Assembly: GCA_021604505.1 (NCBI GenBank)
Contig: BQJC01000005.1
Span: forward strand, 1 to 64,000
From: Nitrospinaceae bacterium
Lineage (GTDB): Bacteria; Nitrospinota; Nitrospinia; Nitrospinales; VA-1
DNA length: 64,000 nucleotides
Direction of reading: 5' to 3'
Part shown: positions 7,981 to 17,263 of the stretch, in pieces
Position numbering within the stretch: the first letter of the stretch is position 1
How the letters are laid out: each line of letters opens with the position of its first letter
Position numbers and translations under genes: made by a program
Notes under the pieces: model-generated
Database searches by the model: none
Seen by the model: the letters and a program-made list of their open reading frames with translations, nothing else
Told to the model about the DNA's origin: nothing

Positions 7981-8781
7981 TTGGATTTTGCTTCCTTTAT
8001 AGGAATTGTTTCAGGAATTTCGCTGATCGTCACCGCCATTTATATGGGCAGCGGCTTCGATATTTTTGTGAACGGACCGGGCCTCATGATCGTTTTAGGG
8101 GGAACCGTGGCCGCCACCCTGATCACATTCCAGATGAAAAACGTTTTTTCAGCCTTCAAAGCGGCGCTTTTTGTGTTCTCGGAGAAAAACCAGGACCCCA
8201 ACGACATGGTATCGACCATGGTCGAATTATGCACCCTCACCCGCCGCCAGGGAATCATTTCCTTGAGCCGTCTGGAAGTCAAATCCGATTTCCTGAAAAA
8301 GGTGTGTAACCTCATTTCCGATGGCACCAAAGAAGAAATGATGCGCGACACCCTGAACATTGAAATTGAATCCATGAAACAAAGGCATTTCATCATTCAG
8401 GACATATTCAGAAAAATGGCCGTGTATTCCCCCGCGTTTGGCATGCTGGGAACTTTGATCGGTCTGATCCAGATGTTGACCCAATTAAACGATCCGGAAA
8501 ACGTCGGGCCCGCCATGGCTGTCGCTCTCTTGACGACTTTTTACGGAATGCTGCTATCCACCATGATATTCAACCCGATTGCAGGAAAATTACGGGCAAG
8601 AACCATGGTCGAAGTCATCAACCTGGAAATCATTTTTGAAGGTGCGATCTCCATCTTGCAGGACAACAACCCCTTACTGGTTTATGAAAAGCTATCCTCC
8701 TATATCCCTGCGACCCTTCGCCGGCCCATGCATCAACAGGTACTGAAGAAAAAATTCGCGTTGAACATTCAAAAAATTTGA
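7981..8781 (+). CDS. motA: Flagellar motor stator protein MotA
   Basis: A 266-residue inner-membrane proton- or sodium-channel subunit of the flagellar stator. The start is TTG at 7981 with AAAGGTG six bases upstream. Four membrane segments are visible: residues about 5-22 and 30-50, then AFGMLGTLIGLIQML and GPAMAVALLTTFYGMLLSTMIF with a large cytoplasmic loop between. The family prolines in the last two helices are present (YSPAFGMLGT, FNPIAGK). The gene is directly followed by motB, whose ATG overlaps the motA stop by one base. A PomA-type sodium stator is an alternative that residues alone do not settle. Confidence 0.93.
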   Translation: MDFASFIGIVSGISLIVTAIYMGSGFDIFVNGPGLMIVLGGTVAATLITFQMKNVFSAFKAALFVFSEKNQDPNDMVSTMVELCTLTRRQGIISLSRLEVKSDFLKKVCNLISDGTKEEMMRDTLNIEIESMKQRHFIIQDIFRKMAVYSPAFGMLGTLIGLIQMLTQLNDPENVGPAMAVALLTTFYGMLLSTMIFNPIAGKLRARTMVEVINLEIIFEGAISILQDNNPLLVYEKLSSYIPATLRRPMHQQVLKKKFALNIQKI

Positions 8782-10271
8782 TGTCTGAAAAAATGAACCC
8801 AAATCAAAATCCCGAGGCCATGCCGCACAGCAATCAAATCGGAAAATTAAAGGAACAACTGCGCGTCAAATCTCTCGAGGTAAAAAAGAAGGACGCCGAG
8901 AAAACCAGGCAGGAGCACAAGGTTCTGCAGGTCATTGAAATCAGCAAGAAAAAAATATCTGATTTAAAGCTCGAAATCGAGAAGGTCAATAGTTCGCTTC
9001 GTGCTTCCTCGCAAAACAACCCGGCCTCGGGGGAAACAGCAGAGTCTCCTAAAGAATCGGACAAACAATTATTAAAAAATGTCAAAATCACTGAAGCTAT
9101 TAAAAAGTTAAAGCGTGAAAATCTAGCTCTCACCGAGCGGATCAAAGCTGAAAAGGCAAAACGGGAACAAATACTCAGGGAAAAAGCCCGCTTGCTGGAG
9201 GAAGTTGAGCGGCTCGCAGGGAGTTCGGAAAAAGTTTCAGAATTAAATGAACAAATCCTAAAATTAAATCAGGATTTCGAGGACAGCCACAAAAAACACA
9301 AAAAACTAATAGAAGAAAAAGACAAACTACTCGCCAAATACCAGCAAATTTTAGAAGAAAAAAGAGCCGAAGAAGCTGAAGGAGAAAACGCCAGGAAAAT
9401 CAACCTGGAGTTAAAAACACAACTGCAGCGTCTCACCGCTATCAAGGATAGCCTGGAACTGGAGAGAAAAAGTCTCGAATCCCAACTTAAAGAAAAAAAA
9501 CGCCTCTTCGAAAGAAAGCTGGCCGAGAAGGTTAAAAACGTCGAGGAGGAATGGGAGAAAAAAATCAAAATCCTCGGCCAGAAAAAACAGCGGGTCAACC
9601 ATTTTGCCGAAGATATCATGGAAGAAGCGGAGGCGCCGTTGTGGATGATCACCTATTCAGACATGGCCACCCTGCTCCTCACATTTTTCATCCTCTATTA
9701 TTCGATCGCCGCCCAGAATCTGGGGAAATTCATGGATGCGGTCATGGAAGAATCAAAAGAAAACCTCGGGATGATCGAATTGCTCGATGTCTCCAAGATA
9801 AGAACCACCCTGAGAAATCTCAAGGCGTTCGAGTCGAATAATATTGTCAATGATATAGAAAACTTTGCGAAAGATGAAAATGATCTTGGTATCACCGAAG
9901 AAAATTCGAAAATCGTAGTGCGTATCCCAGGCCAGACACTTTTCCAGCCATCGTCCGCTGTTTTAGAAAAAATCGGATGGCCTGTGCTTGAAGAGACTGC
10001 GAAGATTTTTAAAAAATACCCGCACTACAAAGTTCATATTCAGGGTCATACGGATGACACGCCCATATCGACCGATAAATTTCCCACCAATTGGGAGCTT
10101 TCTTCGACGCGGGCCACGGCGGTGCTCCGGTTTTTAATCGATAAAGGTCTAGATCCCGGCCGGTTGACGGCAACCGGCTACGCAGACACGTTTCCCCTGA
10201 GTCCTAACACTTCGGCACAGGGACGGGCAAAAAACAGGAGGGTTGAATTTGTTCTGGAAAAAATCGACTGA
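8781..10271 (+). CDS. motB: Stator protein MotB with a ~285-residue cytoplasmic coiled coil
   Basis: A 496-residue protein; a TTG one codon earlier is an alternative start. The C-terminal part is ordinary MotB: one membrane helix (about 288-310) with the ion-binding Asp295 in YSDMATLLLTFF, then an OmpA-like peptidoglycan-binding domain (about 385-496, with QGHTDDTPI and GRAKNRRVEF). Ahead of the helix, where MotB proteins normally have some 20-30 residues, there are about 285 highly charged Lys/Glu-rich residues with leucine heptads (for example LKRENLALTERI, ARLLEEVERL, LNEQILKLNQD). This part would sit in the cytoplasm. The gene is cotranscribed with motA and overlaps the PilZ gene by 29 bases. 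Confidence 0.92.
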   Translation: MSEKMNPNQNPEAMPHSNQIGKLKEQLRVKSLEVKKKDAEKTRQEHKVLQVIEISKKKISDLKLEIEKVNSSLRASSQNNPASGETAESPKESDKQLLKNVKITEAIKKLKRENLALTERIKAEKAKREQILREKARLLEEVERLAGSSEKVSELNEQILKLNQDFEDSHKKHKKLIEEKDKLLAKYQQILEEKRAEEAEGENARKINLELKTQLQRLTAIKDSLELERKSLESQLKEKKRLFERKLAEKVKNVEEEWEKKIKILGQKKQRVNHFAEDIMEEAEAPLWMITYSDMATLLLTFFILYYSIAAQNLGKFMDAVMEESKENLGMIELLDVSKIRTTLRNLKAFESNNIVNDIENFAKDENDLGITEENSKIVVRIPGQTLFQPSSAVLEKIGWPVLEETAKIFKKYPHYKVHIQGHTDDTPISTDKFPTNWELSSTRATAVLRFLIDKGLDPGRLTATGYADTFPLSPNTSAQGRAKNRRVEFVLEKID

Positions 10272-10650
10272 TAAAGACAAAGGCTCCAGTAAACTCTTTA
10301 AAAACCCCGAAGAAATCCGCGGGTCTTTCAGAGTCCATCCGTCTGCCGAGGCGCCCATTGAAATGATTTTGGATAACAAACCGGTTTCAGTTTTAAATAT
10401 CTCATCAGGCGGCCTTTGTTGCGTAAATGATGGATTTGAAGTCGGGGGTATTTATCTCTTTCATTTCATTCTTCCCGGCATCGACAAGAAAGTCACGGGA
10501 AAGATTGAAATCCGGGAAATCACTGAAAAAAACCATTGCCGGTGTAAGTTTCAGAACCTGCTTCCAGAATATCAGGACCTAATCCACCGCTACACGCTAA
10601 ACCGGCAGAAAGAGGACCTCGAGAAAAATAAAAAGCGCTCCACCACTTGA
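10243..10650 (+). CDS. PilZ-domain protein, overlapping motB
   Basis: A 135-residue protein. The start is TTG at 10243, inside the end of motB, preceded by a strong CAGGAGG. The PilZ cyclic-di-GMP signature is largely present: an Arg pair region (RGSFRVHP, residues about 26-33) and a NISSGG turn (about 53-58) in the N/DxSxxG position. The usual first motif RxxxR is imperfect (RGSFR). A charged, disordered tail ends the protein. Overlap with motB suggests coupled translation and a role at the stator, as known for PilZ proteins such as YcgR that slow the motor when cyclic-di-GMP is high. Confidence 0.8.
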   Translation: MNLFWKKSTDKDKGSSKLFKNPEEIRGSFRVHPSAEAPIEMILDNKPVSVLNISSGGLCCVNDGFEVGGIYLFHFILPGIDKKVTGKIEIREITEKNHCRCKFQNLLPEYQDLIHRYTLNRQKEDLEKNKKRSTT

Positions 10651-10753
10651 GAACTCGACACCCGGCTGTAAATAAAGTTTTCCCGCCCGCTGTGACGTGG
10701 TACCTTGATTTTTTTCAAGCTTGATCCTCAACCCGAAACCCGGTTTCATCCTC

Positions 10754-11386
10754 ATGAACAATGAAGGCACAAACGACTCCAAATGGTCTTCCCATGAAAT
10801 GGAAATGCTGACTCACGTTGAAGTCTTTCTGCAAAAACCGGGCTTGATGAAAAAAGCCGAGAGATATCTGACAGCCCTCGGAGAGGAAATGATCCACGAG
10901 TTGGCCCAGAGCAAAATCCTCTTTCCACCGGACACCAAGCTGGAAAAAGTCCAATTGACCCGCGGAGAAAACCACAAAGGCTTTCCCTATCTGTCCCTTG
11001 ATATTCCACAAAAATTTTCCAAAACCGAGATGTTTGCTTACCGGACCCTGTTCTGGTGGGGGCACTACCTGGGATTTTCGCTGATTTTAAAAGGCGAGGA
11101 TTTGCCCAGATACACGAAAAATCTCTTGAACGAAAAAGAGGATCCGCGGTTATCGGATGTTTATCTGGCCGCCGCACCAACCCCCTGGGAATGGAGCGCA
11201 ACCGACAAAAACTTCAAAAAAATTTGTGAGACATCCGGAGAAGAGCTTCAGAAAGTCATCGAGGCCGTCGAATACATCAAGCTGGTGCGATTTCACCCGA
11301 TGAACGACAAATCCTTTGCCTCACTCGATTGGGTCGGCGCGGGAATCACCGCTTGGAAGGATTTATCAAAAGTTACTGAGGCGTGA
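10754..11386 (+). CDS. Hypothetical protein
   Basis: A 210-residue protein of no family I recognise. I chose the ATG at 10754; an in-frame TTG at 10721 would add 11 residues. It is soluble, without signal peptide or membrane helix, and has helical, charged N- and C-terminal parts. A central aromatic patch (FAYRTLFWWGHYLGFSLIL) and PTPWEWSATDKNF look like a hydrophobic core or ligand pocket. It follows the motB-pilZ operon by about 100 bases on the same strand and is convergent with the metallo-beta-lactamase-fold gene. Function unknown. Confidence 0.65.
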   Translation: MNNEGTNDSKWSSHEMEMLTHVEVFLQKPGLMKKAERYLTALGEEMIHELAQSKILFPPDTKLEKVQLTRGENHKGFPYLSLDIPQKFSKTEMFAYRTLFWWGHYLGFSLILKGEDLPRYTKNLLNEKEDPRLSDVYLAAAPTPWEWSATDKNFKKICETSGEELQKVIEAVEYIKLVRFHPMNDKSFASLDWVGAGITAWKDLSKVTEA

Positions 11387-11411
11387 ACGCTTTCCCGTAC
11401 TATCTCCAGAA

Positions 11412-12032
11412 TTATTCTTGCAGGAAATCCGCAACCACTTTTTTCGCGCCTTGCAGGATGCAGTTCCCGTCACCCACCAACAGCATTTCAAAGTTTTGAT
11501 CCAGCAACACCCCTAGCCCCGCCTTCGCCAGCGTCACATCCCTGTATTTATCAGGCGGCAGCAGATTGACTTTTCCGGGAACTTTGCCGATCAATGCATC
11601 GCCGACAATTAAAACTTTCAGATCGGGAAACAGGAAAGCCGACTCGCCAGGGGATTTCTGGTCCTTCAGATGGATGACTTTTAAACCGCAGGGCCCGGAT
11701 TCACCATCCAGAAAGGTCTTGTCCGGGGTAAATTCCAAAAGCAACGCATCCTCTTCATGAATGCAAACCGGAACGGAGAATTTTTTACTGAGGGCCCGGC
11801 TCGTCCGGTCATGGTGCGCATTGGTCAGGAAGATAGCTTTGAGAGGACAATCGTCTTTGTCTGACATCAGCGCTTCCAGTTCCAGCATCCCCGCCTGATG
11901 GAGGGCGGGAGGGTCGATGATCACCGATTCCTTGTTTCGGACAACGTAGTAACCGTTAAAAAATAATTGTTTTTCATCTGAAAATTCCGACCATGTATAA
12001 ATATCCGCTAAAATTTCATTGATAATGGGCAT
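11412..12032 (-). CDS. Metallo-beta-lactamase-fold protein with degenerate metal site
   Basis: A 206-residue MBL-fold protein. The fold is suggested by NGYYVVRNKESVIIDPPAL near the N-terminus, LKAIFLTNAHHDRTS at about 63-77 and the later strands VLIVGDALIG and MLLVGDGNCIL. In active enzymes the metal motif is HxHxDH. Here it reads NAHHDR, so the first and last His are replaced and metal binding may be altered. The Asp of the third metal ligand motif (GDALIG) is kept. Its ATG lies nine bases after the S24-like gene stop, so the two are probably cotranscribed. Substrate unknown. Confidence 0.72.
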   Translation of the reverse strand: MPIINEILADIYTWSEFSDEKQLFFNGYYVVRNKESVIIDPPALHQAGMLELEALMSDKDDCPLKAIFLTNAHHDRTSRALSKKFSVPVCIHEEDALLLEFTPDKTFLDGESGPCGLKVIHLKDQKSPGESAFLFPDLKVLIVGDALIGKVPGKVNLLPPDKYRDVTLAKAGLGVLLDQNFEMLLVGDGNCILQGAKKVVADFLQE

Positions 12033-12041
12033 GGGTTTTCC

Positions 12042-12617
12042 TCATTTTTTAATTTTTTCCTCTGGCAAAGCCATGACCAGAGGGTGCATCCACAATACAT
12101 TTCCAGCTGGAAATAAGATCAACTCTTCGGGGTCGGCGAGGCTTTTAAAGTAAATCATCCGATGCGTGGATTCCGCGATTGGCGAAACCCGGCTCCCCGG
12201 TATGTGAAGCGGCGTCGGGGTCATAAAGCTTTTTCTCAGCCTCCCCTTTTGGGCGTTCGATGCAACGCTTCCATCAGAATGCGCTTCATTTTTGACCACC
12301 TTCCTGATCAACGGAAGTTCGCCCTTCCGTCCTATAGAAAAAATGCCCTCCTGCGCCGATTCCCGGCTCCCGCTTACAGAAAAAACCGCAATCATCCCCG
12401 AACATAAAATGGGAGCCATGCTTTCATCTTCTATCTTCACCCCATAACACCCCTTCGCATACTTACCACCCGCGACCCGGAACATCGGGAAGGACACCGC
12501 ATCATCTTTTTCTTCCCAGGGTCTTGCGGTCAATGGTGCCGAAAATGACAGCAATGGGATGGATGGCAGCGGATCATCATTCATAAATTGGTACGCCTGA
12601 AAATAGTTTCGGCTCAA
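12042..12617 (-). CDS. S24/LexA-type peptidase-like protein without DNA-binding domain
   Basis: A 191-residue protein with the C-terminal self-cleavage fold of LexA/phage repressors. YGVKIEDESMAPIL places a nucleophile Ser66, GMIAVFS follows, and Lys106 in LPLIRKVV sits 40 residues on, close to the Ser-Lys spacing of S24 peptidases. The N-terminal 50 residues do not look like a helix-turn-helix, so this is not a plain repressor. It may be a truncated regulator, a maturation protease or a signal-peptidase-like protein. It is the first gene of a likely two-gene operon with the MBL-fold protein. Confidence in the fold is moderate. Confidence 0.62.
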   Translation of the reverse strand: MSRNYFQAYQFMNDDPLPSIPLLSFSAPLTARPWEEKDDAVSFPMFRVAGGKYAKGCYGVKIEDESMAPILCSGMIAVFSVSGSRESAQEGIFSIGRKGELPLIRKVVKNEAHSDGSVASNAQKGRLRKSFMTPTPLHIPGSRVSPIAESTHRMIYFKSLADPEELILFPAGNVLWMHPLVMALPEEKIKK

Positions 12618-12783
12618 AGGAAAAAACGCGTTATATTTTAGGAACCCTCTATGAATCCCAGTGCCGGATTGTATTCATGCAAAGGGAACCGAAGGGGTAT
12701 TTTACACCTTTGTTTTCAGCAATTGCCAGATTAGTTCCAACGGGTCCAACCGCTTATTCACTCGTCCGGTTAACATCTAACAA

Positions 12784-14088
12784 ATGGCAAAATCCGCCCC
12801 ACGACTGAAAAAAGCCCTGGATTACCTTTACGGCCTGAATCCCGGAGCCATCAAGCTGGGCCTGGAAAACACCCGCCGCCTGCTGAATCACTTTGGCGAC
12901 CCTCACTTGAAAATTCGGACGGTTCACATTGCCGGAACCAACGGCAAAGGTTCCACGGCGGCTTTCGTGGAATCCATTTTGCGGTCTTCAGGGCAGAAAG
13001 TAGGACTCTACACCTCCCCTCATCTGCTTTATTTTCAGGAAAGAATACAGATCGACCGCCGCTTCATTTCCGAACCGGATCTTTGCAAATTGATATTTCG
13101 GGTTAAAAAAGCCGTCGAAGTTTTGAAACTGCCGATCACGTTTTTTGAATTCGCCACCGTAATGGCTTTCTTATATTTTTTCGAGAACAAGGTCGATTGG
13201 AACGTCATCGAGGTCGGAATGGGAGGCCGCCTGGATGCCACCCGTCTTTGCCAGGCGGAAATATCCATCATCACCTCCATCGGCTTGGACCACACCCAGT
13301 ATCTGGGGACGACCCTGAAACAGATCGCTTATGAAAAGGCCTGCATAATCAATAATTTCGGTACGGTAATTGCTCATGTAGAGAGTGAAGAGGCTTTCGA
13401 TGTCCTGAAAAATGTCGCTCAGGAACGATCTGCCCAAATCAAAAGGTGCGGGGAAGATTTCAAGACCGCATTAAGAGCTGTATTACCCCAAGGCCAAACG
13501 ATCGATTTTACGATGGGGGATTTTCATTTGGAGGAGGTGGAAGTTCCCTTGATAGGCCGTCATCAGGCGTCCAACGCAGGTTTGGCGCTGGCGGCATGTC
13601 TCGAACTCCGCTCAAAAGGAGTCCCGATGGATACTCCCACCTTGCGAGACGGTCTCAAATCAACTCAGTGGAAAGGCCGCATGGAAGTCGTTTCCCAAAA
13701 TCCTGCAATCGTAATGGATTGCGCCCACAATCCTGACGGAGTCAGAAAATTGACGGAAACTTTGCGTGAATATTTTTCATTCCAACGTTGTTTTCTGGTT
13801 CTGGGGTTCATGAAAGACAAACCCGTTGATGAAATGTTGAAAATATTTTTGGATTTTGCGGATCACATTTTTCTGGCCAGGCCTAAGCAGGAACGGGCCA
13901 TGGACCCCCAGCAACTCAAGGACCGCTTGCAGGACATCCAAAAACCAATTGAACTGGTTAGCAATATTCCATATGCTTTGCGGATAGCAAAAAATTCCGC
14001 AGGCCCCAATGACCTCATTTGCATTACCGGTTCTATCTTCACCGTTTCTGAAGCCAAAGAATTTCTGATAAATGAAGCAGTTGCTTAG
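12784..14088 (+). CDS. folC: Folylpolyglutamate / dihydrofolate synthase
   Basis: A 434-residue cytoplasmic Mur-ligase-family enzyme that adds glutamate to dihydropteroate and to folates. The ATP loop is HIAGTNGKGSTAAF (about 48-61), followed by the YTSPHL folate-binding segment. WNVIEVGMGGRLDATR and SIGLDHTQYLG are family hallmarks, and the C-terminal domain has MDCAHNPDG. Length matches the family (about 420-440). The ATG at 12784 gives the expected N-terminus. The lptD ATG lies 17 bases before its stop, so folC, lptD and pyrE form an operon. Confidence 0.95.
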   Translation: MAKSAPRLKKALDYLYGLNPGAIKLGLENTRRLLNHFGDPHLKIRTVHIAGTNGKGSTAAFVESILRSSGQKVGLYTSPHLLYFQERIQIDRRFISEPDLCKLIFRVKKAVEVLKLPITFFEFATVMAFLYFFENKVDWNVIEVGMGGRLDATRLCQAEISIITSIGLDHTQYLGTTLKQIAYEKACIINNFGTVIAHVESEEAFDVLKNVAQERSAQIKRCGEDFKTALRAVLPQGQTIDFTMGDFHLEEVEVPLIGRHQASNAGLALAACLELRSKGVPMDTPTLRDGLKSTQWKGRMEVVSQNPAIVMDCAHNPDGVRKLTETLREYFSFQRCFLVLGFMKDKPVDEMLKIFLDFADHIFLARPKQERAMDPQQLKDRLQDIQKPIELVSNIPYALRIAKNSAGPNDLICITGSIFTVSEAKEFLINEAVA

Positions 14089-16306
14089 AATAATCCTGTT
14101 AGTTTGGATCGCGGCGGTGCCTGTGAACTCAGGGTTTGCACAGGTCAAGTCCAAACCCCAACCGGATTTCGTTCCCAATGACGTTCAGGAGGTCAGAATC
14201 AGCGCCGACCATATGTCCCAGGATAAAAAGAGCGATACAGTCAGGGCCTGGGGCAATGTCGTCATTCAGCTGGAAGACCGTGTACTCCGCGCAGACAAAG
14301 TCAAAATAAGCAATAAAACCGGGGTCGGCGAGGCCAGAGGTAACGTGATGTTAACCTCTCAGGACGGAACGGTGATCAAGTCCGAACGCAGTCTGTTCAA
14401 TATCAACTCCCAGCGCGGAAAAGCGTTCGGAGTCATTGGGAAAATCAACGCAATCGATAAACAAACAGATAGCGCAGAAATCCCCATAACCTATTTTTTT
14501 AAAGGCAAGGAAATAAAAAGGTATTCTCCGGTTCGTTACAAATTAAAGGACGCCTATCTAACCACCTGCCGGGGAAAAGTTCCAGACTGGTCATTTAAAG
14601 CAAAAAAAATGGACATCATCCAGAATGACCGGGCCTTGTTCACCCGCGGGGTGTTTAAAGTAAAGGATATTCCCATTCTTTATCTTCCCATAGGATATCT
14701 GCCTCTCAATAAGGATCGTAAAACCGGATTTTTGATGCCCAAAATTGGGACCAGCAACATCGACGGAATCACCTTTGAACCTATCTTTTTCTGGGCGATC
14801 AACGATCAGTCGGATGCGACCGTTTCGGTAAAATACCTGGAAAAACGGGGCGTCCAGCCGAAACTCGAATATAGATACAACCCCCATAAAGACACCGAGG
14901 GGCAGTTTAATGGTACATTTTTAAATGATAGAACAACGGGTGGAACGTTCTACAAAATTGATTGGAAACATGACCAGCTCCTGGAAAAAAAAGCTCGCTT
15001 AAAGGCGAAACTGGACCTGGAAAGCGCCTCCAGTTTCAACAAAACCTTTGAGGACAATACCAACCTGAGAACGCGCCGCAATTCGGACTCTTTTGCTTCG
15101 CTTAACAAAAGCTGGTCCAACAGCACTCTGGACACTCTAATCCGCTTTCGCGACAGCACCGAAGAAACCCGCGATGATCTTTTTGCGCAATTACCGCAGG
15201 TCACCTTCCAGCATCAGCGCCAACAAGTCGGCAAAAGCTCGTTTTTTTTCAATCAGGAAACCAGTTACACCTCCTTTCTTCTCGATTTGAACACTGATCC
15301 CGATAATGATAATACGTTTAACGTTCACCGGTTTGATTTTCATCCTCAGATATCCCGGCCCATTGCTATCGCCCCGTGGCTGGCGTTAACCCCCACCATC
15401 GGATGGAGGGAGACTTTATACACCCAGGGGCTGAAACCCAACTCGTTAGACGATAGAGTTGGAACGTTTTCGCGTGAATTGTTCGATGCCAGCGCCGCTT
15501 TGGAGGGACCGAAAATTGACCGAATCTTCGTGGGCAAGGGGAAAAATCCGACCAAGATCAAACACCTGATTGAACCCCGCATCTCCTATAGTTTTATTCC
15601 CGATATGGACCTCAAGGACCGGGATCAGATCCGGCGAATCGACGGAGTCGACGCTATAGAATCGACCAGCAAATTCACCTACTCTCTGACCCAACGGCTC
15701 TTGAAAAAAAAGGGGGATTCGAAAGGAAATTCTCAAGCCAACGAAATTCTGCGCTTTGTGGTCAGCCAGAGCTACGATCTCAGGAAATCGGTCAGGGGAA
15801 ACTCTATCGACACCAACCCCAGGGATCGGGAAGACGAACCTTTCTCAGATCTAAGGTTTGATTTTGACAGCCGGCTTTTTGAACCGTTCATGTTCAATAT
15901 CGATTCAACCTTCGACATTTACGATAATCAGGTCGAAACCCTCAATTTTGAATTCGGAGTTAAACCTCTGGATACAGTATCCTTTTTTGTTGAGAGAAGA
16001 TTCATCCGCAATCAATCCACATTTCTCCTGGGGTCCTTATATTGGGATTTCAAGAAAAGCTGGCAAGTCCAGGCGACGACGCGGTTTGACGAGTTGACCG
16101 AAACCTTCCGTGAAAACGATGTCAGCCTGGTGTACGATAACCCTTGCAAATGTTGGGGGTTTGCTCTTGACTTTATCAGCCGCGATCTCATCGCCGGATC
16201 AGTAAACAAAAGAGAAAACAAGTTCCTGTTCACCCTCACCCTGCGCGGGGTCGGGACGGAAGGCGTTGGCGACAAATTCATAAATCATATACATCGGCAA
16301 TTTTAA
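14072..16306 (+). CDS. lptD: LPS-assembly protein LptD
   Basis: A 744-residue outer-membrane protein that inserts lipopolysaccharide into the outer leaflet with LptE. A signal peptide (residues 1-23, ending GFA) is followed by an OstA-type beta-jellyroll (about 43-150: ISADHMSQDKKSDTVRAWGNV, VLRADKVKISNKTG, ARGNV). The long C-terminal barrel carries typical landmarks: PILYLPIGYLPL, RKTGFLMPKIGTSN, YRYNPHKDTEG and IEPRISYSFIP. CKCWGF near the C-terminus supplies Cys residues, but the full disulphide pattern was not worked out. The start overlaps folC. LptC, LptA and LptB are encoded at 33.8-35.5 kb, so the LPS export bridge is complete apart from LptE/F/G. Confidence 0.93.
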   Translation: MKQLLRIILLVWIAAVPVNSGFAQVKSKPQPDFVPNDVQEVRISADHMSQDKKSDTVRAWGNVVIQLEDRVLRADKVKISNKTGVGEARGNVMLTSQDGTVIKSERSLFNINSQRGKAFGVIGKINAIDKQTDSAEIPITYFFKGKEIKRYSPVRYKLKDAYLTTCRGKVPDWSFKAKKMDIIQNDRALFTRGVFKVKDIPILYLPIGYLPLNKDRKTGFLMPKIGTSNIDGITFEPIFFWAINDQSDATVSVKYLEKRGVQPKLEYRYNPHKDTEGQFNGTFLNDRTTGGTFYKIDWKHDQLLEKKARLKAKLDLESASSFNKTFEDNTNLRTRRNSDSFASLNKSWSNSTLDTLIRFRDSTEETRDDLFAQLPQVTFQHQRQQVGKSSFFFNQETSYTSFLLDLNTDPDNDNTFNVHRFDFHPQISRPIAIAPWLALTPTIGWRETLYTQGLKPNSLDDRVGTFSRELFDASAALEGPKIDRIFVGKGKNPTKIKHLIEPRISYSFIPDMDLKDRDQIRRIDGVDAIESTSKFTYSLTQRLLKKKGDSKGNSQANEILRFVVSQSYDLRKSVRGNSIDTNPRDREDEPFSDLRFDFDSRLFEPFMFNIDSTFDIYDNQVETLNFEFGVKPLDTVSFFVERRFIRNQSTFLLGSLYWDFKKSWQVQATTRFDELTETFRENDVSLVYDNPCKCWGFALDFISRDLIAGSVNKRENKFLFTLTLRGVGTEGVGDKFINHIHRQF

Positions 16307-16327
16307 CTGGACTAAAAGGATCGCCCT

Positions 16328-16984
16328 GTGACCGTATCAGAACAGCTGGCCGATATCGCCCTTCAAATAGGGGCCATACGCATCGACACCGACAACCCGT
16401 TCACCTGGGCTTCCGGTTATCGAATGCCCATTTATAATGACAACCGTCTCTTCCTGGGGAATGCCGATCACCGCCTTTTGATCGCCCGAGGTTTTCAAAG
16501 TCTTATAATGGATGGAAAAATCGTTGTCGACGTGGTCGCGGGAACCGCCACCGCCGGCATTCCCCCCGCCACCACACTCGCCAACCTAATCGAAGTCCCA
16601 TTAATCTATGTCCGTCCCACGGCTAAAAAACACGGAATGAAAAATCAAATCGAAGGCGTCCTTAAAAAAGAGCAAAACGTGGTTGTCATCGAAGATCTTG
16701 TTTCCACAGGCGGTAGCGCTCTCAATGCGGTGATGGCCATCCGGGAGCTGGGAGGAAGGGTGGACCATTGCTTTTCCATCTTCAACTATGGGTTCCAGGA
16801 GGCCGATGATCGGTTTAAAGAATTCTCCTGTCAATTGCATTCCCTGCTGACGTTTGAAAACCTGATCGATCACGCGGAAAGCATCGAAAAGTTTACGGAA
16901 CCCCAGCTAACCCTTTTGCGTTCCTGGCTTGATGGCCCCTTCAGCTGGGGGGAAAACCACGGTTTTCCCAGGCAAACCCAGTAG
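16328..16984 (+). CDS. pyrE: Orotate phosphoribosyltransferase
   Basis: A 218-residue enzyme that makes orotidine monophosphate from orotate and PRPP in de novo pyrimidine synthesis. It starts at GTG 16328, about 20 bases after lptD. Visible hallmarks are FTWASGYRMPIYNDNR near the N-terminus, the loop RPTAKKHGMKNQIEG (about 96-110), and the PRPP motif VVVIEDLVSTGGS (about 118-130). Length is normal. It completes the folC-lptD-pyrE run; the next gene is 279 bases away. Confidence 0.95.
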   Translation: MTVSEQLADIALQIGAIRIDTDNPFTWASGYRMPIYNDNRLFLGNADHRLLIARGFQSLIMDGKIVVDVVAGTATAGIPPATTLANLIEVPLIYVRPTAKKHGMKNQIEGVLKKEQNVVVIEDLVSTGGSALNAVMAIRELGGRVDHCFSIFNYGFQEADDRFKEFSCQLHSLLTFENLIDHAESIEKFTEPQLTLLRSWLDGPFSWGENHGFPRQTQ

Positions 16985-17263
16985 CTATCCAGTGAAAAGG
17001 ATAGGATCCTCCGTGAGGACACATTTTTCGACAGTCAAATCGCTTTAAATGGGGTATAAAAGCACATAAATATTGACAGGTTTCGCAATTGATAATACTA
17101 TGACCGATTCAAAATGTCCGGCTTGGTACTTGTTTCCCAATACCGAATCGTTCTGTATTTCGAGCCATTTATCTTCACAACAACATAAATAAATGTCATT
17201 GCCAGCGGGCATCGGCATTCTATCTATCTGAAAAAAAAGAACCATTAAGGGAGGTTTTTAAGG

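Noticed and set aside
17045-17245. A 66-residue minus-strand frame between pyrE and the CODH-beta-like gene
   Set aside because: No ribosome site or domain; Cys-rich look is by chance.
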